A stretch of 64,000 nt of DNA from Streptomyces europaeiscabiei (GTDB taxonomy: Bacteria; Actinomycetota; Actinomycetes; Streptomycetales; Streptomycetaceae), in assembly GCF_036346855.1 (NCBI RefSeq), contig NZ_CP107841.1, positions 4,406,001 to 4,470,000 on the forward strand. The letters run 5' to 3'. Positions 50,882 through 59,570 of this stretch are shown one piece after another. Numbering within the stretch: position 1 is the stretch's first letter; every line of letters starts with the position of its first letter. The notes beneath the pieces were generated by a model. That model was not told the origin of the DNA and did not search any database. It saw only the letters and a list, made by a program, of their open reading frames with translations. Position numbers and translations under genes: made by a program.

Positions 50882-51505
50882 ATGGGAAGCGGTCACATGC
50901 CGATCGGGCGCCGCGAGAGGGCCAAACAGGACAAGCGCGAGCGCATCACGGCCGCAGCCCGCGAGCTGTTCGCCGAACACGGCGTCGCCAGGGTCACGAC
51001 GCAGCAGATCGCCCACCGGGCCGACGTCGCGATCGGGACGCTCTACCTGTACGCGTCCACCAAGGCCGAGTTGTTGATCATGGTGCAGAACAAGAAGTTC
51101 GCAGCCGCCATCGATTCCGGCCTCGCCGCCGCGAACGCCGCCGTCGGACAGGGCGCGCTGGAGCCGGTCGTCGCTCTCATCCGCCCCGTGGTGGAGTGTG
51201 TGAGGGAGCACATCGAAAACGGCCGCACATACCTGCACGAACTCGTCTTCGGCGACCCGGCCGAGCCCTACCGGCAAGCGGGCCTGGCCCTTGCCGGCCG
51301 TCTCGAGGACGGCGTCACCGGCCTGCTCACCCGCGACGAGCACATCGGCGCCGCCGACGCGGCGACGCTGGCACGGGTGATCACCGCGATCATCCACATC
51401 AGCACCACCGCCACCGTTTACCTGCACCGCAGCGACGAAGCCGTCCTCGCCGACATCCGCCACCAGATCCACGCCACCCTGACGCCCCACCACCGCGCCG
51501 CATGA
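50882..51505 (+). CDS. TetR family regulator (paralogue of the one at 46935)
   Basis: 207 residues from the ATG at 50882, chosen because gggagg lies just upstream; a GTG/ATG at 50864 would start inside the operator side. HTH: RERITAAARELFAEHGVARVTTQQIAHRADVAIGTLYLYASTKAELLIMVQNKKFAAAI (about residues 15-75). Whole-length relative of TetR 46935. Divergent from the quinone-type oxidoreductase, its likely target. Followed at once by four copies of gctgcac (51515-51541). Confidence 0.9.
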   Translation: MGSGHMPIGRRERAKQDKRERITAAARELFAEHGVARVTTQQIAHRADVAIGTLYLYASTKAELLIMVQNKKFAAAIDSGLAAANAAVGQGALEPVVALIRPVVECVREHIENGRTYLHELVFGDPAEPYRQAGLALAGRLEDGVTGLLTRDEHIGAADAATLARVITAIIHISTTATVYLHRSDEAVLADIRHQIHATLTPHHRAA

Positions 51506-51573
51506 CCGCTCGCTGCACGCTGCACGCTGCACGCTGCACGAGCCAACCATCACCCCCAGAAAGCGGGCACCTC

Positions 51574-51678
51574 ATGAGCACGCACTACGACGTCATCGCC
51601 CACGGCGCCGGAACAGCGGGTACGTCACCGCGATCCGCGCCACGCAACTCGGCAAGACCGCTCGGCCGTGGTCAGGCT
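51574..51678 (+). pseudogene. lpdA 5' fragment (dihydrolipoyl dehydrogenase)
   Basis: MSTHYDVI.(H)GAG is the start of flavin disulfide reductases of the lipoamide dehydrogenase type. A one-base loss near 51617 shifts the frame, after which YVTAIRATQLGKTA continues the same protein. A second shift near 51664 leads to AVV. The match then ends abruptly at a reversed TetR remnant. A ribosome binding site and ATG remain, but no functional protein can be made. Confidence 0.75.
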
Positions 51679-52050
51679 TCCGGGCTCCCGCCTCCGACCG
51701 GTCGCCGTTGCCGTGTGTCGGTGGCGCGAGAATCCCCGCGCGGCAGGCATCGAGGATTTCGTCCGCCAGCGGAGAACCGTCGGGGCATGCCCGCGACAAC
51801 ATGACCGCGCCGACCGAATGGGCGAGCGTGTCGATCACCAGGGCTCGGGCCGCGCCCTGGTCCATGTCCCCCCGCGTTCCGCCATGGGCCTGGAGGACAG
51901 TGAGCAGCTTCTCGATCTCCAGAAGGAGGGCGTTCACCTGGTGGCCGGTCCTGCAACGCTCCGCCGCATCATCCAGACCGCCCCGGACTACTGCACTGAC
52001 CCGGCAGCCGTCGCAGGGCAGACGAGCACCTACCCGGAAGACTCGAAGCC
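51593..52050 (-). pseudogene. TetR C-terminal remnant
   Basis: Minus-strand frame about 52050 to 51690 reads DGCRVSAVV, LDDAAERCRTGHQVNALLLEIEKLLTVL and LAHSVGAVMLSRACPDGSPLADEILDACRAGIL, the ligand-binding half of a TetR protein ending in its usual last helix. The HTH half is absent; a TAG interrupts the frame at about 52053. The frame then runs on through unrelated DNA over the lpdA fragment to a stop at 51593. Confidence 0.65.
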
Positions 52051-52176
52051 GGCACGGCTATCAGCCAACGGACAACCTGTCCGGATCCGCATCACCGCTG
52101 GCGACGCCTCCTCAAGGTCGGCAATGTCAACGGACCACGAGCTAGCCCTGCGCGCCTTCGACCCCCTGCGCCCTCC

Positions 52177-53097
52177 TCACAGTGCACCCTTCAGCACTCG
52201 TGCCTGCCGGCGCCAGAACTCCCGCGAGACCTCGGCCTTGGGAAACACCAGGTCGAAGCCGTGGAAAGCGCCGGGGACGACGTCGAGGTCACAGGGCACG
52301 CCGCTGTCGCTCAGCCGGCGCGCGTACTCGACGTCTTCGTCGTGGAAGAGATCGAGGGTGCCGACGCCGATCCAGGCCGGAGGGAGACCGGTGAGATCCT
52401 CGCGGCGGGCCGCGGCCGCGTACGGGGAGACGTCCGGGCCCGCGACGGCGTCGCCGAGGTAGGACGACCAGCCGTATCGGTTGCTCTTGGGCGTCCAGAC
52501 GCGCACCTTGAGGGTGTCCAGGTCCGCTCTCGTCGTCGTGCGGTCGTCCAGCATGGGGTAGGGGAGCAGTTGGAACACCGGCCGGATCTCGGCCCGGTCA
52601 TGGGCGAGGAGCGCGAGGGCCGCGGCGATTCCGCCGCCCGCGCTGGCACCTCCGATCGCGATGCGATCGATGTCGATGTACAGGCCACCCGCGCGCTCGG
52701 CCAGTCCACGCAGCGCGGCGTAGGCGTCCTCGACCGCGGCGGGCGCGGGATGGTCCGGCCCCAGTCGATAACGAACCGCGGCGACGGTGATGCCGAGCTC
52801 GCGGGCGAAGGCGATGTTCGTACGGTCGTCCTGCTCGGGTGCGCCGAAGATCAGCCCGCCTCCGTGTACCCAGAGCAGCGCCGGAGCCGCTGCCTTCAGG
52901 CCGGTCGGCTGGAAGACGCGAAGCGAAACGGGCGGTGCGCCCTCGGGCCCGGGCACGACGATCTCCTGAACCGTGACGTCCGGCCCTGGATCGGTCGAGC
53001 GCCACTTCACGCTCCGCACGATGCGCGACGACAGACGTCCGTAGGACACATTGGGGAGGAAGCGACCTCGTTCGAGATCGGGGTGGAAGGCGCTCAT
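52177..53097 (-). CDS. Alpha/beta hydrolase, HSL/acetyl-esterase type
   Basis: 306 residues from the ATG at 53097 (MSAFHPDLERG); upstream residues of the longer frame look non-coding. HGGG oxyanion motif (LLWVHGGGLIFGA), GASAGGG nucleophile elbow, VGTLDLFHDEDVEYARRL with the acid residue, and GAFHGFD with the catalytic His: all marks of the hormone-sensitive-lipase group (esterase family IV). Likely hydrolyses short-chain esters. Confidence 0.9.
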   Translation of the reverse strand: MSAFHPDLERGRFLPNVSYGRLSSRIVRSVKWRSTDPGPDVTVQEIVVPGPEGAPPVSLRVFQPTGLKAAAPALLWVHGGGLIFGAPEQDDRTNIAFARELGITVAAVRYRLGPDHPAPAAVEDAYAALRGLAERAGGLYIDIDRIAIGGASAGGGIAAALALLAHDRAEIRPVFQLLPYPMLDDRTTTRADLDTLKVRVWTPKSNRYGWSSYLGDAVAGPDVSPYAAAARREDLTGLPPAWIGVGTLDLFHDEDVEYARRLSDSGVPCDLDVVPGAFHGFDLVFPKAEVSREFWRRQARVLKGAL

Positions 53098-53425
53098 CGG
53101 GTCCTCGTTCTTTCCCCTCGTCGAGGGTGTACGGCATCGTCCGGCCACCCGGCGGGGGACCGGCGTCGCGAGTGGGGACGGTCATACAGCCGGTGCGGCG
53201 GAGCCTATGGGGCAGGGCCGACGCGCAGCTGCATGAAACTCTCGCGGTCGCGCGCGTAGCTGAGGCCGCCGCTGTGGTCGGCCGTCCAGGCCGTCGGCTG
53301 CCGGACCGGGGCGAGGGCGCGGGCGTCGCTGGCCAGCGTACGAGCGCGGGTCATGTCGGCGTCCGTCCACCGCCTCGATCCGGCAGGCGCGCGGATCGTG
53401 CGACTGCCGTGCCTGTACCGCTCGG
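53098..53425. other. 328-base gap between two hydrolase genes
   Basis: A minus-strand frame at 53205-53360 (MTRARTLASDARALAPVRQ, TAWTADHSGGLSYARDRESFM) has the look of a protein C-terminus but no start signal or family I recognise. Possible remnant; no intact gene. Confidence 0.4.
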
Positions 53426-54343
53426 TCAGACCTTGGCCTTCTCGCGGACCCAGGCGCCGATCTGTGCGATGGCGGCGTCGGTCTCCGGAATGCGGCCGGC
53501 TCCGTAGACGTAGGAGTGCTGGCCTCCGGGGACCACGACGGTCGCCGTGTCGATTCCGGCGTCCTTGACGCGGGCGGCGAACTCCTCGTCCTCGCCGGCC
53601 AGGACCTCGTAGGTGCCCCAGGAGACGAGGGTCGGGGGCAGACCGCTCAGGTCCGCCCGGTTCAGGTTGATCCGGGTGTCCGTGAACTCGATGCCGGTGC
53701 CGCCGATCCAGGATTCCCGGAAGAACTCCAGCAGTTCCTTGCTGAGGATCTTGTCCGTTCCGGCGTTGGCCGTGATGGTCTCGTCGGCGATTTCGAGGTC
53801 GCACCAGGGGGAGATCGACACGATGGCGCCGGGCAAGGGCTGCTTCTTGTCGCGGAGGCGAAGCGCCAGGGCGACGGCGATGAACCCGCCGATCGAGTGG
53901 CCGATCGTGATGATGTTTCCCGGCTCGTACCCTTCGGAGAGCAGCCAGTTGAAGGCCGCCTCCGCGTCGTCCACCTGGGCCGGGTACTTGTGTTCCGGTG
54001 CTCGCCGGAAGTCCAGGACCAGTACGGGGGCCCCGGCGGCCTTGGCGATATGGCCTGCGAGCTTTCGGTCGACGTGTGCCGACGCCAGAACGGAACCCCC
54101 GGCGTGACTGTGCAGGAGGACGTGGTCGGTGTTGGCGTCGACGGGTTCGCACCAGATTCCCAGCACGCCACCCGCGTCCACCTCCCGATAGGTGACGCCT
54201 TCCGGCTCCCGGGCCGCGAGATGGACTTGCTCCGCCTGGATACGCGCCGCATCCAACTCGGACGGGGGCTCCGCCCCTGTGGCCAGCCATTCCGCGAACG
54301 CGGTCGCTTCCGGGCTCAGTTCAACAGCAGCGTGCTCGGACAC
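53426..54343 (-). CDS. Alpha/beta hydrolase, HSL/esterase type
   Basis: 305 residues from the GTG at 54343, with a perfect ggagg six bases upstream. Oxyanion motif HAGG (LLHSHAGGSVLASAH), nucleophile elbow GHSIGGF, SPWCDLE, and GGQHSYVYGAG with the catalytic His. Related in type to the hydrolase at 52177, but HGGG is changed to HAGG and GxSxG is GHSIG. Cytoplasmic. Lies 62 bases after the alkene reductase and is probably co-transcribed with it. Confidence 0.9.
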   Translation of the reverse strand: MSEHAAVELSPEATAFAEWLATGAEPPSELDAARIQAEQVHLAAREPEGVTYREVDAGGVLGIWCEPVDANTDHVLLHSHAGGSVLASAHVDRKLAGHIAKAAGAPVLVLDFRRAPEHKYPAQVDDAEAAFNWLLSEGYEPGNIITIGHSIGGFIAVALALRLRDKKQPLPGAIVSISPWCDLEIADETITANAGTDKILSKELLEFFRESWIGGTGIEFTDTRINLNRADLSGLPPTLVSWGTYEVLAGEDEEFAARVKDAGIDTATVVVPGGQHSYVYGAGRIPETDAAIAQIGAWVREKAKV

Positions 54344-54405
54344 GTGGTACCTCCATGGGCCATTTGGGCATACCGGCCCGCCAGGACCGGTATGGCCGGG
54401 GATTG

Positions 54406-55467
54406 TCAGGCGATGAGGGTGGGGTAGTCGGTGTAGCCGGCCTCGCCGCCGCCGTAGAAGGTGGCGGGGTCGGGGGTGTTCAGCGGTGCGCCGGTGCGTA
54501 CGCGCTCGACCAGGTCGGGGTTGGCGAGTGCCATCACGCCGACGGTGACGATGTCGGCCAGACCGTCTTCGATGTCCTTCGCGCGGGTGGCGATGTCGGT
54601 GCCGGCCCGGTTGAGAACCAAGGTGCTCGGCCACAACTTGCGGAGGGTGTGCAGAAGTTCGTCGTCGCCGCCGTGGCCGATGTGCAGGTAGGCGAGGTCG
54701 AGCGGGGCGAGGGCGCGCACGAGTGCCGGGTACAGCTCGTGGGTGTCGCTCTCCGCGATGTCGTTGAACGGGTTGCCGGGAGAGATCCGCAGGCCGGTGC
54801 GGCCGGCGCCGATCTCGTCGGCCACGGCGGTTGCCACCTCGACGGCGAAGCGGATGCGGTTCTCGACGGAGCCGCCGTAGCGGTCGGTGCGCTGGTTGGT
54901 GTTGTCGGACAGGAACTGGTGCACCAGGTAGCCGTTGGCGCCGTGGATCTCCACGCCGTCGGCGCCTGCCGCGACGGCGGCCGCTGCGGCACGCCGGAAG
55001 TCGTCGACCGTGGCGGCGACCTCCTCGGTGGACAGTTCGCGCGGTACCGGCATCTGCTGAGGGCCGGACGCGGTGAACATGTCGCCCATCGGCTGGACCG
55101 GGGAGGGAGCGACCGGCTGCCTGTGGTGGGGGGTGTTGTCGGGGTGGGACATCCGTCCGGCGTGCATGAGCTGGATGACGATGCGTCCGTCGACGCCGTG
55201 CACGGCGTCGGTGACCTTGCGCCAGCCGGCGATGTGCTCCTCGGAGTAAATGCCGGGGGTGAGGAGGTAGCCCTGGCCGTCGGCGTTGGGCTGGGTGCCC
55301 TCGGTGATGATGAGGGCGTGCGAGGCGCGCTGGGCGTAGTACTCGGCGTTCAGCTCGGTGGGTATGCCTTCCGGGGTGGACCGGTCCCGCGTCATGGGGG
55401 CCATTGCCAGCCGGTGCGGCAGGGAGATCTCCCCGGCGACGATCGGGTTCCACAGGACGTTCGACAT
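54406..55467 (-). CDS. Old Yellow Enzyme family alkene reductase (NemA type)
   Basis: 353 residues from the ATG at 55467, gaggaga upstream. LAMAPMTRDRS binds FMN, IIVIQLMHAGRMSHP and GVEIHGANGYLVHQFLSDNTNQRTDRYGGSVENR are the OYE signatures with the catalytic His/Asn pair, and YTDYPTL is the C-terminus. Reduces activated C=C bonds of enones, maleimides or nitro compounds with NAD(P)H. In E. coli the NemR (TetR)-NemA pair responds to electrophiles; here TetR genes of similar type lie in the same island. Confidence 0.93.
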   Translation of the reverse strand: MSNVLWNPIVAGEISLPHRLAMAPMTRDRSTPEGIPTELNAEYYAQRASHALIITEGTQPNADGQGYLLTPGIYSEEHIAGWRKVTDAVHGVDGRIVIQLMHAGRMSHPDNTPHHRQPVAPSPVQPMGDMFTASGPQQMPVPRELSTEEVAATVDDFRRAAAAAVAAGADGVEIHGANGYLVHQFLSDNTNQRTDRYGGSVENRIRFAVEVATAVADEIGAGRTGLRISPGNPFNDIAESDTHELYPALVRALAPLDLAYLHIGHGGDDELLHTLRKLWPSTLVLNRAGTDIATRAKDIEDGLADIVTVGVMALANPDLVERVRTGAPLNTPDPATFYGGGEAGYTDYPTLIA

Positions 55468-55838
55468 GGATGTCTCCTCGAATAAGGGGGGAGAGAGAGT
55501 TGCGGGGTGGCGGGCTGGCGCGAGTAGCGCGTAGGCGGTGCCCGGCCGGACGGGTCTGGTGACCTTCCACCGTGAAACCGACCTGGCCCACGGCCGGGCG
55601 GCCCGGTCCGCGCTCGGTCGGGAACGGCGGCGGACCGCGTGGAGGGGCGGTCGAGGGTGCGGGCGGGCTCGCCGCGCACATGACCGCCGCCTTGGCGATG
55701 CTGAGCCCTGGCTTTTTGCACAGGGGGAGGACGCCGAGCGCGTCGGTCTTCCCCCACGCCGGGGGACACATCGGTCGTGTGCGGCAGCGGCCGTGCCGTT
55801 GTCACAAAGGGACTGCCGCACCGGAGTCGGAGCGGTGG
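55468..55838. other. 371-base gap upstream of alkene reductase
   Basis: Must hold the alkene reductase promoter. Open frames on the minus strand (for example LCKKPGLSIAKAAVMCAAS, 55670-55730) have no family I recognise. No gene supported. Confidence 0.4.
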
Positions 55839-56630
55839 TCAGCCGCGGTAGCGATCGGCCGGGACCCTCAGCGACAGGTTCGGGACGAGCGCCTGACGCG
55901 CCTTCTCGAACGACTCCCAGTCGCTGATCTCCGGCAGCGACGGGATGGTGACGGGCTCCCCGGCATCGAGGCCGGCGAGCGCCGCGTCGACGGCGTCGTC
56001 CACGTTCATGATGATCTCGTCGGGGAACGCCTCGAGGTCGACGCCTGAGCCGTCCCAGAGATCCGTGCGGACGGCGCCCGGCAGCACGGCCTGCACCGTG
56101 ACGGGGCTTTCGGCGAGTTCCTGCTGCAGGGCCTGGGTGAACGTCAGCACGTAGCTCTTGGTGCCGCTGTAGACGGCGCTGACGGGCAGGATGTTGAGAG
56201 CCATGGCAGAGGAGATGTTCACCACGGTGCCGCGTCCGCGGGCCGTCAGGCCCGGCAGGACCGCGATGGTCAGCCTGGTCAGCGAGGTCACGTTGAGGTT
56301 GATCAGCGCCTCGTAGGCCGCCGCGTCGGAGCCTGTCAGCGGCGTGAGCAGCGCACCGCCGGCGTTGTTGATCAGCACCTCGATGCTCTCGTCGGTCCGC
56401 AGACGCTCCTCGACCACGGAGATCTGCGCCGCATCGGTGAGGTCGGCGGCGACGACGTCCACCGCACGGCCCGTGCGGCTACGGATGTCCGACGCCAGCG
56501 TTTCCAGCCGCCCGGTGTTCCGGGCCACCAGGATCAGGTCGTAGCCCCGGTCGGCAAGCCGCTGCGCGTAGGCGGCACCCAGGCCGGCGGACGCACCGGT
56601 GACGACGGCGGTCTTGTTCTGCGTGGTCAT
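55839..56630 (-). CDS. Short-chain dehydrogenase/reductase
   Basis: 263 residues. Cofactor motif VVTGASAGLGAAYAQRLADRGYDLILVARN (TGxxxGxG; the Arg after the second strand favours NADP), NNAGG, catalytic Ser in VNISSAMA, and YSGTKSY (YxxxK). Substrate unknown. Preceded by a perfect 10-bp-arm palindrome at 56685-56714 that is almost surely a regulator's operator, most simply of the TetR at 57355. Confidence 0.93.
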   Translation of the reverse strand: MTTQNKTAVVTGASAGLGAAYAQRLADRGYDLILVARNTGRLETLASDIRSRTGRAVDVVAADLTDAAQISVVEERLRTDESIEVLINNAGGALLTPLTGSDAAAYEALINLNVTSLTRLTIAVLPGLTARGRGTVVNISSAMALNILPVSAVYSGTKSYVLTFTQALQQELAESPVTVQAVLPGAVRTDLWDGSGVDLEAFPDEIIMNVDDAVDAALAGLDAGEPVTIPSLPEISDWESFEKARQALVPNLSLRVPADRYRG

Positions 56631-56684
56631 GGGGTGGATCTCATTTCTGGTGCGGCGGATGAGTAGGGGCCACAGCTTCGGCCC

Positions 56685-56714
56685 CGCTTTAGATTACGAT
56701 AGGTATCTAAAGCG
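56685..56714. promoter_or_regulatory. Operator palindrome before the SDR gene
   Basis: CGCTTTAGAT-N10-ATCTAAAGCG, perfect 10-bp arms, 55 bases upstream of the SDR start. The spacer carries gatagg and the right side reads TATCTAA, a heptamer repeated at 57332-57338 before tetR 57355. Confidence 0.7.
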
Positions 56715-57315
56715 GTCCAGTCAACGGGCCCGGCGCCGCCAGTCACCGCACGCGGCCGGAGACTGCTCGACATACACGCGGGACCACAGGGTCGACGCCG
56801 AGCGGGTTCGGAGGGCGGCCCCTCGGGCACATGGTCGCCTTGGACGGTTGCGCGCACCGCCTTCAAAGCGAGCACGCGGGCGCGACGAACGACACCCCCG
56901 CAAAGACCCCGCACGCCGCCCGCAAAGACCCGCACGCCGCCCGCCGCACGCACGCCGGGCGCCACGCGAGCCACCCCCAACCGGCGTCGGATCACCCCCG
57001 GCCACTCGGGGGCGAGCAGCGCGGTCTCCGGCTTCGACAACCCCTCGGCTTGCCGCGTACAGGCGCTCAGACGCCCAGGCGCGGGACCCACTTGTCACCA
57101 AAGGTGAGGGAACAGGCCCGTTCAGCCGCCATGCGTGCGCTCCACGAGCTTTCGCATCGGCGTCTTCCCACAACCGCCCTCCGGGACGGAGGCATCACAC
57201 GGGCGGAAGTGACAACCGGTTCGGATGCGGGCCCCTCGCGGACTTCTCGCCTTACGCAGCGAGAAGGATTCGTACGGAAGAGGGTGCCATGGTCGGCCGT
57301 CGACGCTTCGCATAT
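56715..57315. other. 601-base region between SDR operator and tetR
   Basis: Contains three imperfect copies of a unit with cccgcaaagacc and cgcacgccgcc (56895-56955). No gene recognised on either strand, although it separates a regulator from its probable target, so a gene may have been lost here. Confidence 0.5.
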
Positions 57316-57335
57316 GATAGATGCACTTCACTATC
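57316..57335. promoter_or_regulatory. Candidate operator before tetR 57355
   Basis: GATAG-N10-CTATC in an AT-rich stretch 20-39 bases before the start. Shares the TATCTAA half with the SDR palindrome and the same N10 spacing. Confidence 0.5.
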
Positions 57336-57354
57336 TAACGTGAGCAGGTGACTG

Positions 57355-57933
57355 ATGAGTCGCGTTTCGCAGGCGCAAGCGCTCGAGAACCGCAGGCGCG
57401 CGGTCGCCGCGGCCTCCCAGCTCTTCCGGGAGCGCGGCGTCAACGGCATCAGCGTCGCCGATCTGATGAAGTCCATCGGGCTGACCACGGGCGGCTTCTA
57501 CAAGCAGTTCCCCTCCAAGGAGGCCCTGATCGGCGAGGCTGCCCAAGCCGCTTTCGGGGACCTCGACGTACTCCTGACCTCGTTCGACACGGCCCACGGC
57601 GATCACGACACCGCGCGCGGCGCCCTCGTCGACTTCTACCTGTCGGCCGAGCACCGTGACCAGCCCGGCACCGGTTGCCCCACCGCGGGATTCGCAGGGG
57701 ACATGGCTCGCGAGCCCACAGCCGGGGAGGTGCGCGACACGTACGCGGCCGGAGTCCAGGAATTCGCCGCGTGGATGTCCACCGACGCCGACGACGGCCT
57801 TCCCACGGTGGCCGCCCTGGTCGGCGCGATCCTCCTCGCCCGGGCCACCGCGGGAACAGAACTGTCGGAACAGATCCTGGAATCGACCCACAAAGCCCTG
57901 ACCGCACCACACCGGCCTCGACCGGAATCCTGA
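57355..57933 (+). CDS. TetR family regulator
   Basis: 192 residues. HTH: RRRAVAAASQLFRERGVNGISVADLMKSIGLTTGGFYKQFPSKEALIGEA (residues 13-62). The ligand domain has AEHRDQPGTGCPTAGFAGDMAREP, the Cys-containing stretch found in NemR-like electrophile sensors. Related to the TetR at 45116. Its candidate operator shares a half-site with the SDR palindrome, so it likely controls the SDR gene and itself. Confidence 0.9.
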   Translation: MSRVSQAQALENRRRAVAAASQLFRERGVNGISVADLMKSIGLTTGGFYKQFPSKEALIGEAAQAAFGDLDVLLTSFDTAHGDHDTARGALVDFYLSAEHRDQPGTGCPTAGFAGDMAREPTAGEVRDTYAAGVQEFAAWMSTDADDGLPTVAALVGAILLARATAGTELSEQILESTHKALTAPHRPRPES

Positions 57934-58458
57934 AGACGGGCTATGCGGCTGTGGCCCAACGCCACGTAGCCAAAAGGTTGTTGGCCCTGTCAAAGATCCT
58001 GCTGGCTTATTCCGTCCCCGCGGGGCCGGCGGCTCGTTGGTCGGGGCAGCAGCGGCCGTCTTGGCGTTCCGGTCGCGGGTGGGGTGTGGAATGTCGATGC
58101 GGCCGAGGCCATGGCCGAAGGTGCCTGAGCTGACCGCGCAGGTGGCGCGGGCCGTGGCGCCCTCGGTACTGGTGTGCTCTCGTATTCAACTGTCGCCGGT
58201 TCGCCGAGAAACCCAGCTCCTTGGTGACCTTTTGTAGTCGCCAGCTGCATATCGGCTCCACGCCGGCCCTGATGTCCGGACTCAGCCGACTAGCGTTCTG
58301 TAGGCCTTCAATTCCACTGATGCCCCGGTCGTCGTGCCAGACTGTGCCGACATTCATGGCGGGTATCGGGGACAGCCAAGGTGCTCAGGTCGTTGCTGCG
58401 GGCTGGTGGTGCGGAGGGGCGGGCCGGCCGACCGAACAGCAAGGCTGATGGGAAATCC
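57934..58458. other. Lower-GC region with insertion-sequence debris
   Basis: Holds the IS1182-type N-terminal remnant at 58091-58170. The rest has interrupted frames on both strands (for example minus-strand SPDIRAGVEPICSW near 58265) and no intact gene. Confidence 0.5.
58091..58170 (+). pseudogene. IS1182-type transposase N-terminal remnant
   Basis: MSMRPRPWPKVPELTAQVARAV matches the start of IS1182-family transposases of Streptomyces as I recall it (MSMRPRP.PEVP..T..VARA). The similarity ends after about 26 residues and a stop follows at 58235. Plus-strand orientation. Confidence 0.55.
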
Positions 58459-59016
58459 TCAGCCGGGGTGAACGGGTGGGGCTGGTGATCTTGACGGGTC
58501 CCAAAACTTTAGCCCGTATTGGTCCTCAATCTTGTGGACCTCCTCATGCTTGGGGGGCGCGGGCCAGATGGTAATTACGTGGTCTTCAACGGGATGGCCA
58601 GGGAGTTCAGGCACCGCACTGAGCTGTCGCCCTTGGTCACGCCCACGGGTGTGAATTCGGATGCGGTACCAGCCGGGCCCCTTGTGAGCCAGATTCCCGG
58701 CTTCGCGCAGAGTATCTCCTGCCCAGAGGAGAGGAAACATGATTCCTTTCTCGCTGTGATGGCTGAGGTCCACGACCGATTCCCACGCTTCGAAATCCTG
58801 GGGCGGCTCATTATCCCGGCACTCGATGGCCAGCGTGATACAGCCGCTGTGTGTGCCCGGCATAATGGTCAGATAGCCACTCCCGGCTCCTGCGAGCGTG
58901 TTCCCTCTTGAAATCCTCGGAATCTCTTCAGGGTCGGGGAGGCTGCCCCATTCGCAAAGGTAGTACTGGCTGTACTCCACATTCAGATGGTCTGTTCTCC
59001 ATGTCACGCCCGACAA
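58459..59016 (-). CDS. Orphan hypothetical protein, possibly transferred
   Basis: 185 residues, with noticeably lower GC and less biased codons than its neighbours. No signal peptide or membrane segment. The pattern SGCITLAIECRDNEPPQDFEAWESVVDLS, GPGWYRIRIHTRGRDQ and HVITIWPAPP resembles a widespread actinobacterial family of unknown function whose members often sit in variable regions. An immunity-type role is possible but unproven. It lies between two oppositely oriented IS1182 remnants. Confidence 0.65.
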   Translation of the reverse strand: MSGVTWRTDHLNVEYSQYYLCEWGSLPDPEEIPRISRGNTLAGAGSGYLTIMPGTHSGCITLAIECRDNEPPQDFEAWESVVDLSHHSEKGIMFPLLWAGDTLREAGNLAHKGPGWYRIRIHTRGRDQGRQLSAVPELPGHPVEDHVITIWPAPPKHEEVHKIEDQYGLKFWDPSRSPAPPVHPG

Positions 59017-59273
59017 CGTGCGTCCCTCGATTCAGCGATCCCGCCACACCTGTTGCAACCAGTACGGTGAGCCATACCGGCGCCGAGCCGCACTGACGCA
59101 CACCAACGTGCTCACGCCACAGCGCCTCCCCCGACGCCGACGCCCTCTCAGCCTTCGCTCCACGGGACGGACGCGACCACAGTCCGTGACACTCGCTCCT
59201 CATCCACGACAGCGGGCAGCCGAACACCGACTGCATGATCAACGACGCCTACCAATCGCAGACCCCAATTCGG
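59017..59273. other. Region between orphan gene and IS remnant
   Basis: No intact gene. The segment nearest the transposase remnant (about 59245-59273, reading atcgcagaccccaattcgg) may include the IS terminus. Confidence 0.35.
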
Positions 59274-59570
59274 TTACGCGGCGAGGGAGAGGTCGAGTCG
59301 GGCAAGGTGGCTGACGCGGGTGCGGTGGAGCGGGTGGCCGTTCCACCAGGCATCGAGGCGTATGAGGTTGAGTGCGACGGCGGAGAAGACGTGCTCCAGG
59401 TGGGTCTTCTGGAGACCGCGATCGCGGGCACGTCTCATCCCGGTGACCGCGACGGCCTGGTGGATGGTTCCCTCGATGCCCGCGCGGGTTCCGTACTTGG
59501 CTCGCCACTGCTCGTCCCTCCCCACAAGATCCATGACTCCGGTGCGCCACACCCTGCCTGCCCTCCAAGC
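59274..59570 (-). pseudogene. IS1182-type transposase C-terminal remnant
   Basis: Minus strand. The block WRAKYGTRAGIEGTIHQAV, TGMRRARDRGLQKTHLEHVFSAVALNLIRLDAWW, ending near THLARLDLS-like residues, is the C-terminal catalytic-Glu part of IS1182 DDE transposases, running to its natural stop at 59274. The N-terminal two thirds are missing or scrambled beyond about 59570. Orientation opposite to the N-terminal remnant at 58091. Confidence 0.8.
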
